Assembly: GCF_016019955.1 (NCBI RefSeq)
Contig: NZ_JAECRZ010000016.1
Span: 1 to 64,000, forward strand
Length of the DNA stretch: 64,000 nucleotides
Origin: Thiosulfatihalobacter marinus
GTDB taxonomy: Bacteria; Pseudomonadota; Alphaproteobacteria; Rhodobacterales; Rhodobacteraceae
Direction of reading: 5' to 3'
In this document: positions 25,229 through 33,534 of the stretch, piece by piece
How positions within the stretch are numbered: position 1 is the first letter of the stretch
Layout of the letters: every line of letters begins with the position of its first letter
Made by a program: the position numbers and the translations under genes
Notes under the pieces: model-generated
Seen by the model: the letters and a program-made list of their open reading frames with translations, nothing else
What the model was told of the DNA's origin: nothing
The model's database searches: none

Positions 25229-25749
25229 AACATTCGGGGAGGGACAATGGCAATGACGGGGCGCTTGGTGCCCTGTTGGGTGTCCTGCTGATCCCGATCG
25301 TTCTTGTGGCGCTCTGGGTCGTAATCGTCTTCAACAACACATATCGCACCTGCGTACGGCTCGCGAACGGCGCAAACCTCGGCTATGAAGCAGTTTTCGA
25401 CCTTGGCAGGCCGTACCTGAAGCCAATTGCGGTTCCGCGATTGGAGGATGGGACGCCGATTGTCCGCGACAGTCTTTGGTCTATCAAAATCACGCCGACT
25501 ACCATTTACGGACTTTCAATGGCACCGGCTATAGACGAGCGTGGTTATCGCTTTGCTTGGCGCAACGACGTGGGTTTGGTCCTGGAAACCGATAATCCCA
25601 CCGTATACGAGCATCTTGTCGCCGAAGCAGGGCACGCGAATTGGGACATTGATATCAATAACGTCGGCACCCAATGGCTGCTGAATGAATTGGCCGAGCG
25701 ACCGGATTTCGAAGTTGGTCGATGTCCGACGTCTCTCATCACTTGGTGA
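25225..25749 (+). CDS. Membrane protein, candidate immunity partner of the MuF protein
   Basis: About 174 residues from GTG 25225, whose last bases overlap the upstream stop (GTGA). A short polar N-terminus is followed by one strong membrane helix (LGALLGVLLIPIVLVALWVV, residues about 13-33) and a soluble domain of about 135 residues. Tight coupling to the MuF-motif gene, lower GC and absence of any tail-gene features fit an immunity protein. No domain recognised, so this is inferred from position only. Confidence 0.5.
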   Translation: MKHSGRDNGNDGALGALLGVLLIPIVLVALWVVIVFNNTYRTCVRLANGANLGYEAVFDLGRPYLKPIAVPRLEDGTPIVRDSLWSIKITPTTIYGLSMAPAIDERGYRFAWRNDVGLVLETDNPTVYEHLVAEAGHANWDIDINNVGTQWLLNELAERPDFEVGRCPTSLITW

Positions 25750-25753
25750 TCCA

Positions 25754-26173
25754 TTGCCCACCCCACGCGAAACCATCCTCACCGCGCTGCACGCGCGGCT
25801 CTCGGCTTTGCCAGCCACCGCCCTGCGCGGTGACGTGCTACCCGAGCGTGTCCCGGCCGATGGTCTGCTGATCCTGCGCGATGGCGAGCCGGGGGAGCCC
25901 GAGGTTACTTTGTCGCCGTTGCGCTACCACTACCAACACCGCGCCGAGATCGAGGCGGTCGTTCAGGGCACCGCCCGTGACGTCGCATTCGACACGCTGA
26001 CCGCCAGCATCGGCACAGCCATCGCCGCCGACCGCACGCTAGGCGGCCTCTGCGACTGGGTCGAGGCAGAAGCGCCACGCCCGGTCGATCTGCCGGTCGA
26101 AGGCGCGGCAAGCCTGAAGGCTGCCGTGATCCCAGTGGTGCTGCACTATTCAACAGCCGATCCGCTCGGCTGA
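25754..26173 (+). CDS. Tail terminator-like phage protein
   Basis: About 139 residues starting at TTG 25754 (PTPRETILTALHARLSALPA); the upstream extension of the frame lies inside the previous gene. It has an alpha/beta pattern (GEPEVTLSPLRYHYQHRAEI; FDTLTASIGTAIAADRTLGG). In siphophages of this group the gene between neck proteins and tail tube is the tail terminator or completion protein. The call rests on position and size. Confidence 0.6.
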   Translation: MPTPRETILTALHARLSALPATALRGDVLPERVPADGLLILRDGEPGEPEVTLSPLRYHYQHRAEIEAVVQGTARDVAFDTLTASIGTAIAADRTLGGLCDWVEAEAPRPVDLPVEGAASLKAAVIPVVLHYSTADPLG

Positions 26174-26197
26174 CCCCGAAAACCTGAGGAGAACACG

Positions 26198-27136
26198 ATG
26201 GCACGAGCCCAAGGGGCGCGGGCGCAGATGGCGCTTGCGTTCGAGACGACCTATGGAACGCCGCCCGTGGGCGGCTTCACCAAGATGCCCTTCACCAGCA
26301 CATCGCTTGGCGCAGAGCAGCCGCTGCTTAATTCGGAACTTCTGGGCTACGGCCGTGATCCGCTGGCGCCGATCAAGGATGCAGTGACGGCGGATGGCGA
26401 TGTCGTCGTGCCGCTCGATGCCGAGGCCTTCGGTTTCTGGCTGAAGGCGGCCTTTGGCGACCCAATCACGACCGGCACCGGCCCCTGGACGCATGAGTTC
26501 CAGTCGGGCTCCTGGACGTTGCCCAGCATGTCCATCGAGACCGGCATGCCCGAGGTGCCGCGCTATGCGATGTATTCCGGATGCGTGCTCGACCAGATCA
26601 CCTGGCAGATGCAGCGTTCAGGGCTGTTGACCGCAACGGCCCGGCTGGTGGCACAAGGCGAGACCGTCGGCACGACGACCAGCGCCGGGACGCCAGCTGC
26701 TCTTGAATTGCAGCGCTTCGGCCATTTCAACGGAGCCATCACGCGCAACGGGTCTGCCCTCGGCAATGTGGTCTCGGCCGACATCACCTACGCCAACAAC
26801 CTCGACCGGATCGAGACCATCCGCTCGGACGGCCGCATTGATGGGGCGGACCCGTCCATTGCGGCGCTGACCGGCTCCATTGAGGTGCGCTTCGCCGACC
26901 AGACGTTGGTGACACAGGCGATCAATGGCGATCCCTGCGAGTTGGAATTCGCCTACGTCCTGCCCTCTGGCGAGAGCTTCACCTTTAGTGTGCACGCCGT
27001 CTACCTGCCGCGCCCGCGCATCGAGATTTCTGGACCACAGGGCGTGCAGGCCACCTTCGACTGGCAGGCCGCCCGCGACAGCGTCGTCGGCCGGATGTGC
27101 ACGGCAACCCTTGTGAACGATGTGGAGACCTATTGA
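26198..27136 (+). CDS. Major tail tube protein
   Basis: A 312-residue protein preceded by GAGGAG. The N-terminus (ARAQMALAFETTYGTPPVGG) and internal repeats of beta character (ADGDVVVPLDAEAFGFWLKA; SIETGMPEVPRYAMYSGCVL) are typical of phage tail tube proteins of Rhodobacterales siphophages. The tube proteins stack as hexamers around the tape measure. Followed with TGATG overlap by the tail assembly chaperone. Confidence 0.8.
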   Translation: MARAQGARAQMALAFETTYGTPPVGGFTKMPFTSTSLGAEQPLLNSELLGYGRDPLAPIKDAVTADGDVVVPLDAEAFGFWLKAAFGDPITTGTGPWTHEFQSGSWTLPSMSIETGMPEVPRYAMYSGCVLDQITWQMQRSGLLTATARLVAQGETVGTTTSAGTPAALELQRFGHFNGAITRNGSALGNVVSADITYANNLDRIETIRSDGRIDGADPSIAALTGSIEVRFADQTLVTQAINGDPCELEFAYVLPSGESFTFSVHAVYLPRPRIEISGPQGVQATFDWQAARDSVVGRMCTATLVNDVETY

Positions 27137-27573
27137 TGCTGACGCTCGACCTGACGAACGCCCCCCGCTGGCACGACCTCGCCCCTGGCGTCCGGGTGCA
27201 ACTCCGCCCGCTGACCACCGCGCTGATGGTGGCGACGCGCAGCGATCCGGCCGTCGAGGCCGTTCCCGAGGAGGCCTCTGACGAGGAGCGCGCCGTCGCC
27301 TTCGCCAAGGCGCTGGCTCGCCGTGCGGTGCTCGCCTGGGAGGGCATCGGAGATGCGGACGGCAATCCCATCGACCCGAGCCCGGACGCCATCGACGCGC
27401 TTCTCGATATCTGGCCGATCTTCGAGGCGTTCCAGCTGACCTATGTGTCCAAAGGCTTGCTGCTGGAACAGGAAAAAAACGCCTCCGCGCTCTCGCCGAA
27501 TGGTCCTTCGGCGGGGGCGAGCGCTACTGCGACGCCTGCCAAACGGCGTGCGAAGACTGCCCGGCGCGACTGA
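27136..27573 (+). CDS. Tail assembly chaperone, short (zero-frame) product
   Basis: A 145-residue protein starting at the ATG overlapping the tail tube stop. It is the G-type chaperone that coats the tape measure during tail assembly. A slippery heptamer, A AAA AAC at 27474-27480, lies in the correct phase near codons 113-115. Downstream of it the zero frame has a low-complexity, Ala/Thr/Ser-rich end (SAGASATATPAKRR), which suggests the -1 frame carries the meaningful sequence. Confidence 0.75.
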   Translation: MLTLDLTNAPRWHDLAPGVRVQLRPLTTALMVATRSDPAVEAVPEEASDEERAVAFAKALARRAVLAWEGIGDADGNPIDPSPDAIDALLDIWPIFEAFQLTYVSKGLLLEQEKNASALSPNGPSAGASATATPAKRRAKTARRD

Positions 27574-27800
27574 ACCGTCCGGAAACTCCGGAGGGTTGGC
27601 AGGTCTGGGACCTGGTCGGTCGTCTCGGCGGCCAACTGCGCGTCCTGCCCGGTGCTGTGATCGGCTGGGACATGTCGGCCGCGCTCGCGCTCGGTGACGC
27701 CCTCGGCGTGCCGCAGATCGCCATGGCCGAACTGCTGCCCGTGATCGAAGCGGTGATGGTCGCCAAGCTCAACGAACAGATGGATCACTCCCATGGCTGA
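27136..27800 (+). CDS. Tail assembly chaperone, -1 frameshift (G-T) product
   Basis: If ribosomes slip back one base on A AAA AAC (27474-27480), codons continue CGC CTC CGC and give a 221-residue product that ends at TGA 27798-27800, overlapping the tape measure ATG (27793). The extension contains a four-cysteine cluster (RYCDACQTACEDCPARL) and a well-formed domain (PETPEGWQVWDLVGRLGGQL). No start codon with a ribosome site precedes the extension. Programmed frameshifting here is conserved in lambda-like tails. Confidence 0.7.
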
Positions 27801-30210
27801 GAAGAGGGTCAGCGTCCGCCTCGCCGCGGTCGGCGGGCGACAGGTGCGCGCCGAGCTGGAAGGCGTCGGCGAGGCAGGGGCGCGCGGCTTCGGTCGGCTC
27901 AGCCAGGAGATGGAGGCCGCGAATACCCGGCTTGCCGCCTTTTCGCGCCGGGTTGCCGTAGCCGCCGCAGCGGCAGTGGCAGCCGCTGCCGCTGCTGGTG
28001 TGGCGATGATCCGCTCCGGCCTGCAGACGGTGGATGCGCAGGCGAAGCTCGCGCAGTCCCTCGGCACCACCGTCGCCTCGATCCAGACCCTCGAGCGGGC
28101 GGGCGAGCTGGCGGGCGTGTCGATGTCCGGCATCGAACAGGCCACCAAGGATCTGACGCGTCGTCTCAGCCAGGCGGCCGCCGGGACCGGACCTGCTGCC
28201 GACGCGCTGGATCGGCTCGGGCTCTCGGCCACCGAGCTGATCGCCCTGCCGCTTGACCAACGTGTGGGCGCGATCAACGCGGCAATCGAAAGTTTCGTGC
28301 CCGCCGCAGAACGCGCCGCCGTCGCGGGCCAGCTTTTCGGCGAGGAAGGCTCCATAGCGATGTCGCGGATCGACACCGCGACGCTGCGCCAGGCGACAGA
28401 GGATGTTCTGGCCTTCGGCGTCGTCGTATCGGAGCAGGATGCCGACCAGATCGAGCGGACGAACGACGCCATCTCAAGGCTGGGGCTGATCTGGCGCGGG
28501 CTGTCGAACCAGCTGGCGGTCGCTGCGGCACCCGCGCTGGAAGCGGTCGCGAATGCCATGGCGGCCGTGGCCAGCCGCACCGGGCCTCTCGGCATCGCGA
28601 TCCGAGGCCTTTTCGACAACATCGGCCGTCTAACCACCTATGCCGCCACGTTTGTGGCTTTTCTTGCAGGGCGTTGGGTCGCCGGGATGGCGGTTGCTGC
28701 CCTGTCGGTCCGTGGGCTCGCCACGGCGCTGGTCCTGTTGCGCGGCGCGCTGATCCGCACCGGCATCGGGGCGTTGATCGTTGGCGCGGGCGAGCTTGTC
28801 TACCAGTTCACCCGCCTTGTTTCCGGCGCGGGTGGGTTTGGCGAAGCGATGTCGCTCCTGAAAGACCTCGCCGTCGAGGTCTGGGATCGCATCAAGATGG
28901 GCGCTGCAGCGGCGGGCGCTGCGGCCACGGCGATGTTCTTCGACCTGAAGGCCGATGCCGCGGCGGGCATGCAGAACGCCATCGAGAGCGTCGTGGCTTT
29001 TGGCAACACGGCCGCGAACACGTTTGAGGGGGCATATGAGGCGATCAAGGCAATCTGGGGCATGCTCCCGACCGCCATCGGCGATCTGGCGTTTCAGGCG
29101 GCCAACAGCCTGATCGACGGTGTCGAGGCAATGCTGAATGGCGTCGTTTCGCGCATCAACACATTCATCGGCGGGATCAATCAGGGGCTGGAAGCGCTCG
29201 GCTCCGAGCGGCGCATCTCGATCATCCCCGATCTTGAGTTGGGCCAGATCGAGAACCGCTTCGAGGGTGCCGCGACCGCCGCAACCACCGCCGCACAATC
29301 CGCGTTTGACCGGGCGTTCGAGAACAACCCGCTCACAGCCCCCGATCTGGGGCTCACCCAGGCGGCCAATACTGCGCTCGCCACCGCAAATACCTATCGC
29401 GGTGCCGCGCGCGATCTGGCCGAGGGGGCACGCGCGCCGCTCGCCAGTTGGCAGGCGTTGCGCGATGCGGTGCGGGGCAGCGATGAAGGTGGCGCGGACG
29501 CGCTGACCGAGGCGACCAACGCAGCTGACCGCTTTGAGACAGCCCTTGGTGATGCCGGACGCGCCGCTGCCGGTGCGGGCGCAGCGGCCGGGGCTGCTGC
29601 CGCTGCAGCCGAACCTGACACCGACGCCGCAGTTTCCGGCTGGCAGGCGGTCACCGCAGCGCTCAGCGACTATGCCAGCAAGGCGCGCGAAATTGGCGGG
29701 GACATCGGTCAGAGCCTCGTCAGCGCATTTCAGTCCGCTGAAAACGCAGTCGGCAATTTCGTGAAGACCGGCAAGCTGGATTTTCGCGATCTGGTCACCT
29801 CACTGCTGGCCGATCTCGCCAAGCTGGCGGCGCGCCGGTTCATCCTCGGGCCAATCGCAAATGCGCTGTCCGGCGTGCTCGGCGGCGCGGGTGGGATCTT
29901 CGCGAACATCCTGCATGCGGGCGGCATGGTCGGCTCGGCGGGCCCCTCGCGGATAGTTCCGGCAATGGCCTTTGCGGCCGCGCCCCGGATGCATTCTGGC
30001 GGTGTGGCGGGGCTGCGCCACGATGAAGTTCCGGCCATCTTGCAACGCGGCGAGCGCGTGCTGTCTCGCCGCGAAGCTCAGAGCTACGGCGCAGCCGGTG
30101 GCGTGAATGTCACCATCATGGCGCGCGACGCCGAAAGCTTCCGACAGTCGCGGACACAGGTCGCGGCCGACATCGCTCGCGCGGTGTCGCTCGGGCGGAG
30201 GGGCATGTAA
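27793..30210 (+). CDS. Tail tape measure protein
   Basis: An 805-residue protein that sets tail length and is threaded through the tube. It is Ala/Gly-rich with long helices, hydrophobic membrane-like stretches (AVAAAAAAGVAMIRSGLQTV; AVAALSVRGLATALVLLRGA), and a C-terminal HSGGVAGLRHDEVPAILQRG segment typical of tape measure ends. It overlaps the chaperone extension by 8 bases and abuts the DUF2460 gene. Confidence 0.85.
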   Translation: MAEKRVSVRLAAVGGRQVRAELEGVGEAGARGFGRLSQEMEAANTRLAAFSRRVAVAAAAAVAAAAAAGVAMIRSGLQTVDAQAKLAQSLGTTVASIQTLERAGELAGVSMSGIEQATKDLTRRLSQAAAGTGPAADALDRLGLSATELIALPLDQRVGAINAAIESFVPAAERAAVAGQLFGEEGSIAMSRIDTATLRQATEDVLAFGVVVSEQDADQIERTNDAISRLGLIWRGLSNQLAVAAAPALEAVANAMAAVASRTGPLGIAIRGLFDNIGRLTTYAATFVAFLAGRWVAGMAVAALSVRGLATALVLLRGALIRTGIGALIVGAGELVYQFTRLVSGAGGFGEAMSLLKDLAVEVWDRIKMGAAAAGAAATAMFFDLKADAAAGMQNAIESVVAFGNTAANTFEGAYEAIKAIWGMLPTAIGDLAFQAANSLIDGVEAMLNGVVSRINTFIGGINQGLEALGSERRISIIPDLELGQIENRFEGAATAATTAAQSAFDRAFENNPLTAPDLGLTQAANTALATANTYRGAARDLAEGARAPLASWQALRDAVRGSDEGGADALTEATNAADRFETALGDAGRAAAGAGAAAGAAAAAAEPDTDAAVSGWQAVTAALSDYASKAREIGGDIGQSLVSAFQSAENAVGNFVKTGKLDFRDLVTSLLADLAKLAARRFILGPIANALSGVLGGAGGIFANILHAGGMVGSAGPSRIVPAMAFAAAPRMHSGGVAGLRHDEVPAILQRGERVLSRREAQSYGAAGGVNVTIMARDAESFRQSRTQVAADIARAVSLGRRGM

Positions 30211-30836
30211 TGGCATTTCACGAGGTCCGGTTTCCCGACAACATCAGCCGGGGCGCACGCGGAGGTCCGGAACGCCGCACGCAGATCGTCGAGCTCGCCT
30301 CGGGCGACGAGGAGCGCAACGCCAGCTGGGCCAACTCGCGCCGCCGCTACGATGTCGCCTACGGCATCCGTCGCGCGGACGATCTGGCGGCGGTCGTCGC
30401 GTTCTTTGAAGCTCGCAACGGACGGCTCCATGGCTTCCGGTTCAAGGACTGGGGCGACCACAAGTCCTGCCTGCCGTCCCAGACGCCAACCCCGACCGAT
30501 CAGGCCATCGGCACCGGCGATGACACGACGACCGCCTTCCAGCTGGTGAAGCGCTACGCCTCGGGCAGCCAGACATGGGTACGCACGATCACCAAGCCGG
30601 TCGCCGGTACGGTCCGCGTCGCCCTCGATGGCGCAGAGCAGCTCGTCGGCTGGTCCGTCGACACCACGACCGGCGTTGTCACCTTCAGCGCCGCGCCGGT
30701 CTCCGGTGTCGCAATCACCGCGGGGTTCCAGTTCGACGTGCCAGTCCGCTTCGACACTGACGCGCTCGACGTGACGCTTGATCTCGAGCGGCTCGGCTCG
30801 ATCACCTCCATCCCGCTTCTGGAGATCCGGCGATGA
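30210..30836 (+). CDS. DUF2460 distal tail/baseplate protein (GTA gp12-like)
   Basis: A 208-residue protein with FHEVRFPDNISRGARGGPER at the start and YDVAYGIRRADDLAAVVAFF in the middle, features of DUF2460 (TIGR02217), the gp12 family of the Rhodobacter gene transfer agent. It forms the distal tail ring. The stop overlaps the next ATG by ATGA. Confidence 0.85.
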   Translation: MAFHEVRFPDNISRGARGGPERRTQIVELASGDEERNASWANSRRRYDVAYGIRRADDLAAVVAFFEARNGRLHGFRFKDWGDHKSCLPSQTPTPTDQAIGTGDDTTTAFQLVKRYASGSQTWVRTITKPVAGTVRVALDGAEQLVGWSVDTTTGVVTFSAAPVSGVAITAGFQFDVPVRFDTDALDVTLDLERLGSITSIPLLEIRR

Positions 30837-31183
30837 ATGAAGAGACCGGATTCCTGGCAGCGGTTCTCCGAGAACTCGGAGCCTCCACGGCCGTGATCCT
30901 TGCCATCTGGCGCGCGCTCGGCGGCGCAACGAACGCACTGACGACGAAGATGCGGCTGCGCGACGCGCTGCGGCACATCCTGCTCGGCGGGCTGATCGCG
31001 GCCGGGATGGGCAGCCTGTCGATGGCCGTCATCACGGCGCGGCTGGGGCTCCAGCCCGAGGCCATTCCGGCTGGCGGAGCAGCCGGGTCAGCCGCCTATC
31101 TCGTCGGGGTCTTCGGCCCGGCCTTCATCGAGATGCTGCTCGCCCGCCTACGCCGCGCCAAACTGGGCGACGGCGATGAATGA
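30833..31183 (+). CDS. Putative holin-like membrane protein
   Basis: A 116-residue protein with two or three membrane segments (residues about 48-68, 80-100) and charged ends (MNEETGFLAAVLRELGASTA; RLRRAKLGDGDE). Overlap with DUF2460 and position just before a lysozyme gene suggest a holin or lysis accessory. It interrupts the GTA-like tail gene order, as lysis cassettes often do in these phages. Confidence 0.6.
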   Translation: MNEETGFLAAVLRELGASTAVILAIWRALGGATNALTTKMRLRDALRHILLGGLIAAGMGSLSMAVITARLGLQPEAIPAGGAAGSAAYLVGVFGPAFIEMLLARLRRAKLGDGDE

Positions 31184-31307
31184 GCTCGTTCGCCTCGCGC
31201 GCTCCCTCCGCTGCGACCCGGCCGACCCTCGAGCGGCTTTTGCCCACCGTCTGCGCATCGGCCTCGCTGTCGCCGCGCTCATCCTCGTTCTCTCGCTCCT
31301 GAGGTAA
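31176..31307 (+). CDS. Small single-span membrane protein in the lysis cassette
   Basis: A 43-residue protein (MNELVRLARSLRCDPADPRA ... IGLAVAALILVLSLLR). It starts inside the end of the previous gene and has one membrane helix at its C-terminus. Nothing but position suggests function; small proteins next to endolysin genes may be holin partners. Confidence 0.5.
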   Translation: MNELVRLARSLRCDPADPRAAFAHRLRIGLAVAALILVLSLLR

Positions 31308-31311
31308 TCTC

Positions 31312-31971
31312 ATGCAAATGACTGACCGGGGCCTCCTGGCCCTTGTCCGGCACGAAGGTATCGTGCCCGGACCTTATCTCGATGTGAAACAGGTCTGGAC
31401 CTTCGGCATCGGCCACACGGCCGCGGCCGGGCCGCCCGATCCGGCCACCATGCCGCGCGGCATGCCCGCCGATCTCGATGGCGGGATCCGTGAGGCGTTC
31501 CGGGTATTCCGCGCCGACCTCGCGCGCTACGAGGCGGCCGTCCTGCGCGCCGTGAAGGTGCCATTGGCGCCTCACGAGTTAGATGCGCTGGTCAGCTTCC
31601 ACTACAACACCGGCGGGATCGCCAAGGCCGCGCTGACCCGACACCTCAATGACGGCAATCGCGTTGCAGCCGCCGACGCGTTTCTGAACTGGCGGAGACC
31701 GGCCTCGATCATTCCCCGCCGGGAGGCTGAGCGCGACCTGTTCCGCCATGGCCGCTATCCCGGCGGCACGATCCCGGTCTGGTCTGTGGATCGCAGCGGC
31801 CGCGTCGACTTCTCCCGACCGATCCGTCGCCTGACGGAGGATGAGGCGCTGACCCTGCTACGGCGACCTCCAACACCGCAGCCGCAGGACCGCGATCCTG
31901 AACCCGATACGCCGACCGGCTGGCTCGCCCGGCTGGTCGCCTTCTTCTCCACTCTGATCCGGAGGGCCTGA
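31312..31971 (+). CDS. T4-type lysozyme endolysin (GH24)
   Basis: A 219-residue muramidase. The catalytic triad is visible as Glu15 (RHEG), Asp24 (YLDV) and Thr30 (VWTFGIGHT), with the same 9 and 6 residue spacing as T4 lysozyme. It cleaves peptidoglycan at the end of infection. No signal peptide is evident, so export would rely on a holin. The C-terminal 45 residues are Pro-rich and end in a hydrophobic WLARLVAFFSTLIRRA helix, unusual for this family and perhaps a membrane anchor. Confidence 0.85.
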   Translation: MQMTDRGLLALVRHEGIVPGPYLDVKQVWTFGIGHTAAAGPPDPATMPRGMPADLDGGIREAFRVFRADLARYEAAVLRAVKVPLAPHELDALVSFHYNTGGIAKAALTRHLNDGNRVAAADAFLNWRRPASIIPRREAERDLFRHGRYPGGTIPVWSVDRSGRVDFSRPIRRLTEDEALTLLRRPPTPQPQDRDPEPDTPTGWLARLVAFFSTLIRRA

Positions 31972-31975
31972 TCCC

Positions 31976-32206
31976 ATGCGCTACGTTCGCCCCAACTCCT
32001 TGACCTGGTGGGCGGGACTGCTCGCCATGCTCACTGGAATCGCCTCTCTCGCGCTGCCCGCCACCGGGCCGCTCGGGGAAGTGTCCCGCCTTGTCGCGCT
32101 GCTCGCCGGCTCGGGCGATGCCTCGCCGGCGGGCCTGATGTTCCTCGGTCTGGGCCTGATCGGTCTGCGCGATCGGATCGAGCGCGGGTTCCGCGGCGAT
32201 GCTTGA
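31976..32206 (+). CDS. Small two-span membrane protein of the lysis cassette
   Basis: A 76-residue protein with hydrophobic segments at residues about 10-30 (WWAGLLAMLTGIASLALPAT) and 50-64 (PAGLMFLGLGLIGL), ending in a charged RDRIERGFRGD tail. This topology fits a class II holin or accessory. It overlaps the next tiny gene by a few bases. Confidence 0.55.
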   Translation: MRYVRPNSLTWWAGLLAMLTGIASLALPATGPLGEVSRLVALLAGSGDASPAGLMFLGLGLIGLRDRIERGFRGDA

Positions 32207-32300
32207 GTTTCTCGTCGGTCTGGTCGTGGGCGGCTGCCTCGGCGTCTTCGTCGCAGCCCTCTGCGTCGCCGCCGCGCGCGGGGAGCGGGACGATGGCTGA
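32199..32300 (+). CDS. Tiny membrane peptide in the lysis cassette
   Basis: A 33-residue frame (MLEFLVGLVVGGCLGVFVAA ... RGERDDG) with one membrane helix, overlapping both neighbours by a few bases. The tight overlaps support translation. Function unknown. Confidence 0.4.
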   Translation: MLEFLVGLVVGGCLGVFVAALCVAAARGERDDG

Positions 32301-32523
32301 TCTCCTGATCTGGCTGGTCGCGGCTCTGGGCGCGGTCGGCGGCGTCGTCCTCGGCCGCATCTGGGGGCGTGCGGAAGGCGAACGCCAAGGCAAACGGGAG
32401 GCCGAACGCGATGCTACAGAAGAAAAGAGCAAGCGCGTCGAGAGGGGTCGCGACGCGGTTCGCAATGGCCGCGGCGCTGGCGATCCTGCTGACCGGCTGC
32501 GCCGCAACGATGGGCGTTGGTGA
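32293..32523 (+). CDS. Rz-like inner-membrane spanin subunit
   Basis: A 76-residue protein with an N-terminal membrane anchor (LLIWLVAALGAVGGVVLGRI) followed by a charged, helical periplasmic part (GRAEGERQGKREAERDATEE). This is the layout of phage i-spanins, though short. A lipoprotein gene overlaps it in another frame, the classic nested Rz/Rz1 arrangement. The two would bridge inner and outer membranes in the last step of lysis. Confidence 0.65.
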   Translation: MADLLIWLVAALGAVGGVVLGRIWGRAEGERQGKREAERDATEEKSKRVERGRDAVRNGRGAGDPADRLRRNDGRW

Positions 32524-32653
32524 TGCGGGATGTGCCTCCTATGCCGAGGCGCGGCTCGCCCGGCCGGCTGCCGAGACCGTCGCAGAGGTTCCGCCGGACT
32601 GGGCGGACTGGATTGCTGATCTTAATGACAGGATGACGGGAACCTGCCGATGA
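32411..32653 (+). CDS. Rz1-like outer-membrane lipoprotein spanin, nested
   Basis: An 80-residue lipoprotein beginning within the Rz-like gene in a shifted frame. It has a signal sequence and lipobox ending LLTGC (Cys30), then a short mature domain with ARPAAETVAEVPPDWADWI. Small nested lipoproteins of this kind are o-spanins. Its end overlaps the ATG of the DUF2163 gene by four bases. Confidence 0.65.
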   Translation: MLQKKRASASRGVATRFAMAAALAILLTGCAATMGVGDAGCASYAEARLARPAAETVAEVPPDWADWIADLNDRMTGTCR

Positions 32654-33534
32654 AATCCCTCTCGCCCGCCTTGCAGGACCATCTCGACGAGGGCACGACC
32701 ACGCTTGCCTGGTGCTGGCGGATCAGCCGCCCCGACGACGTCACCTTCGGCTTTACCGATCACGACCGGACGCTCAGCTTCGACGGCACTAGCTTCGAGC
32801 CCGAGAGCGGGCTGACGGCGTCCGAGGTGCGCTCGGGCTCGGACCTGTCGGTCGATGCGCAGGACGCCGAGGGCGTGCTGACCTCGGACCGGATCACTGA
32901 GACCGACATTCTCGACGGCCGCTGGGACAATGCCGAGGTCGAGGTCTGGCGAGTTAATTGGGCGGACACCGGCCAGCGCGTCCTGATGCGCCGCGGCGCC
33001 ATCGGCCAGATCCGGCGCGGGCGGCTCGCCTTTGTGGCAGAGGTCCGTTCGCTCGCCCATGTCCTCGGCCAGACGGTCGGGCGGACCTTCCAGGCGCCCT
33101 GTGATGCGGCCCTTGGTGACGGACGCTGTGGGGTCGATCTCGAGGGGTCCACCTTCAAGGGCACAGGCGGCGTTATCGATCTATTGCGAGACCGGGCGTT
33201 CACTGCGTCGGGCCTCGGCGGCTTTACCTCGGGCTGGTTTACGTTTGGCACCGTTGAATGGACCAGCGGGGCAAATGTCGGGCGGAGAGCTGAGGTCATT
33301 TCACATGATTTGACGGATGCCATCGCGGTGATGACGCTGCTCGAAGCGCCTGTGCGGTCCATCACTGGCGGTGACGCCTTCATTGTCCGCGCAGGCTGCG
33401 ACAAGCGCCTGGAGACCTGCGGCGCGAAGTTCGCAAATACCGTCAACTTTCGTGGCTTCCCGCACATCCCCGGCCAAGACGCGGTTCTCCGCTATGCCAC
33501 CAAGGATGGTGGGCACGAGGGGGCGGTGCTTTGA
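32650..33534 (+). CDS. DUF2163 baseplate protein (GTA gp13-like)
   Basis: A 294-residue protein. FGFTDHDRTLSFDGTSFEPE, WRVNWADTG, QAPCDAALGDGRCGVDL and ACDK..TCGAKFANTVNFRGFP-type segments are characteristic of DUF2163 (TIGR02218), the gp13 family of gene transfer agents. It forms part of the tail tip hub, with conserved cysteines near the C-terminus. It overlaps the peptidase gene by TTGA. Confidence 0.85.
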   Translation: MKSLSPALQDHLDEGTTTLAWCWRISRPDDVTFGFTDHDRTLSFDGTSFEPESGLTASEVRSGSDLSVDAQDAEGVLTSDRITETDILDGRWDNAEVEVWRVNWADTGQRVLMRRGAIGQIRRGRLAFVAEVRSLAHVLGQTVGRTFQAPCDAALGDGRCGVDLEGSTFKGTGGVIDLLRDRAFTASGLGGFTSGWFTFGTVEWTSGANVGRRAEVISHDLTDAIAVMTLLEAPVRSITGGDAFIVRAGCDKRLETCGAKFANTVNFRGFPHIPGQDAVLRYATKDGGHEGAVL

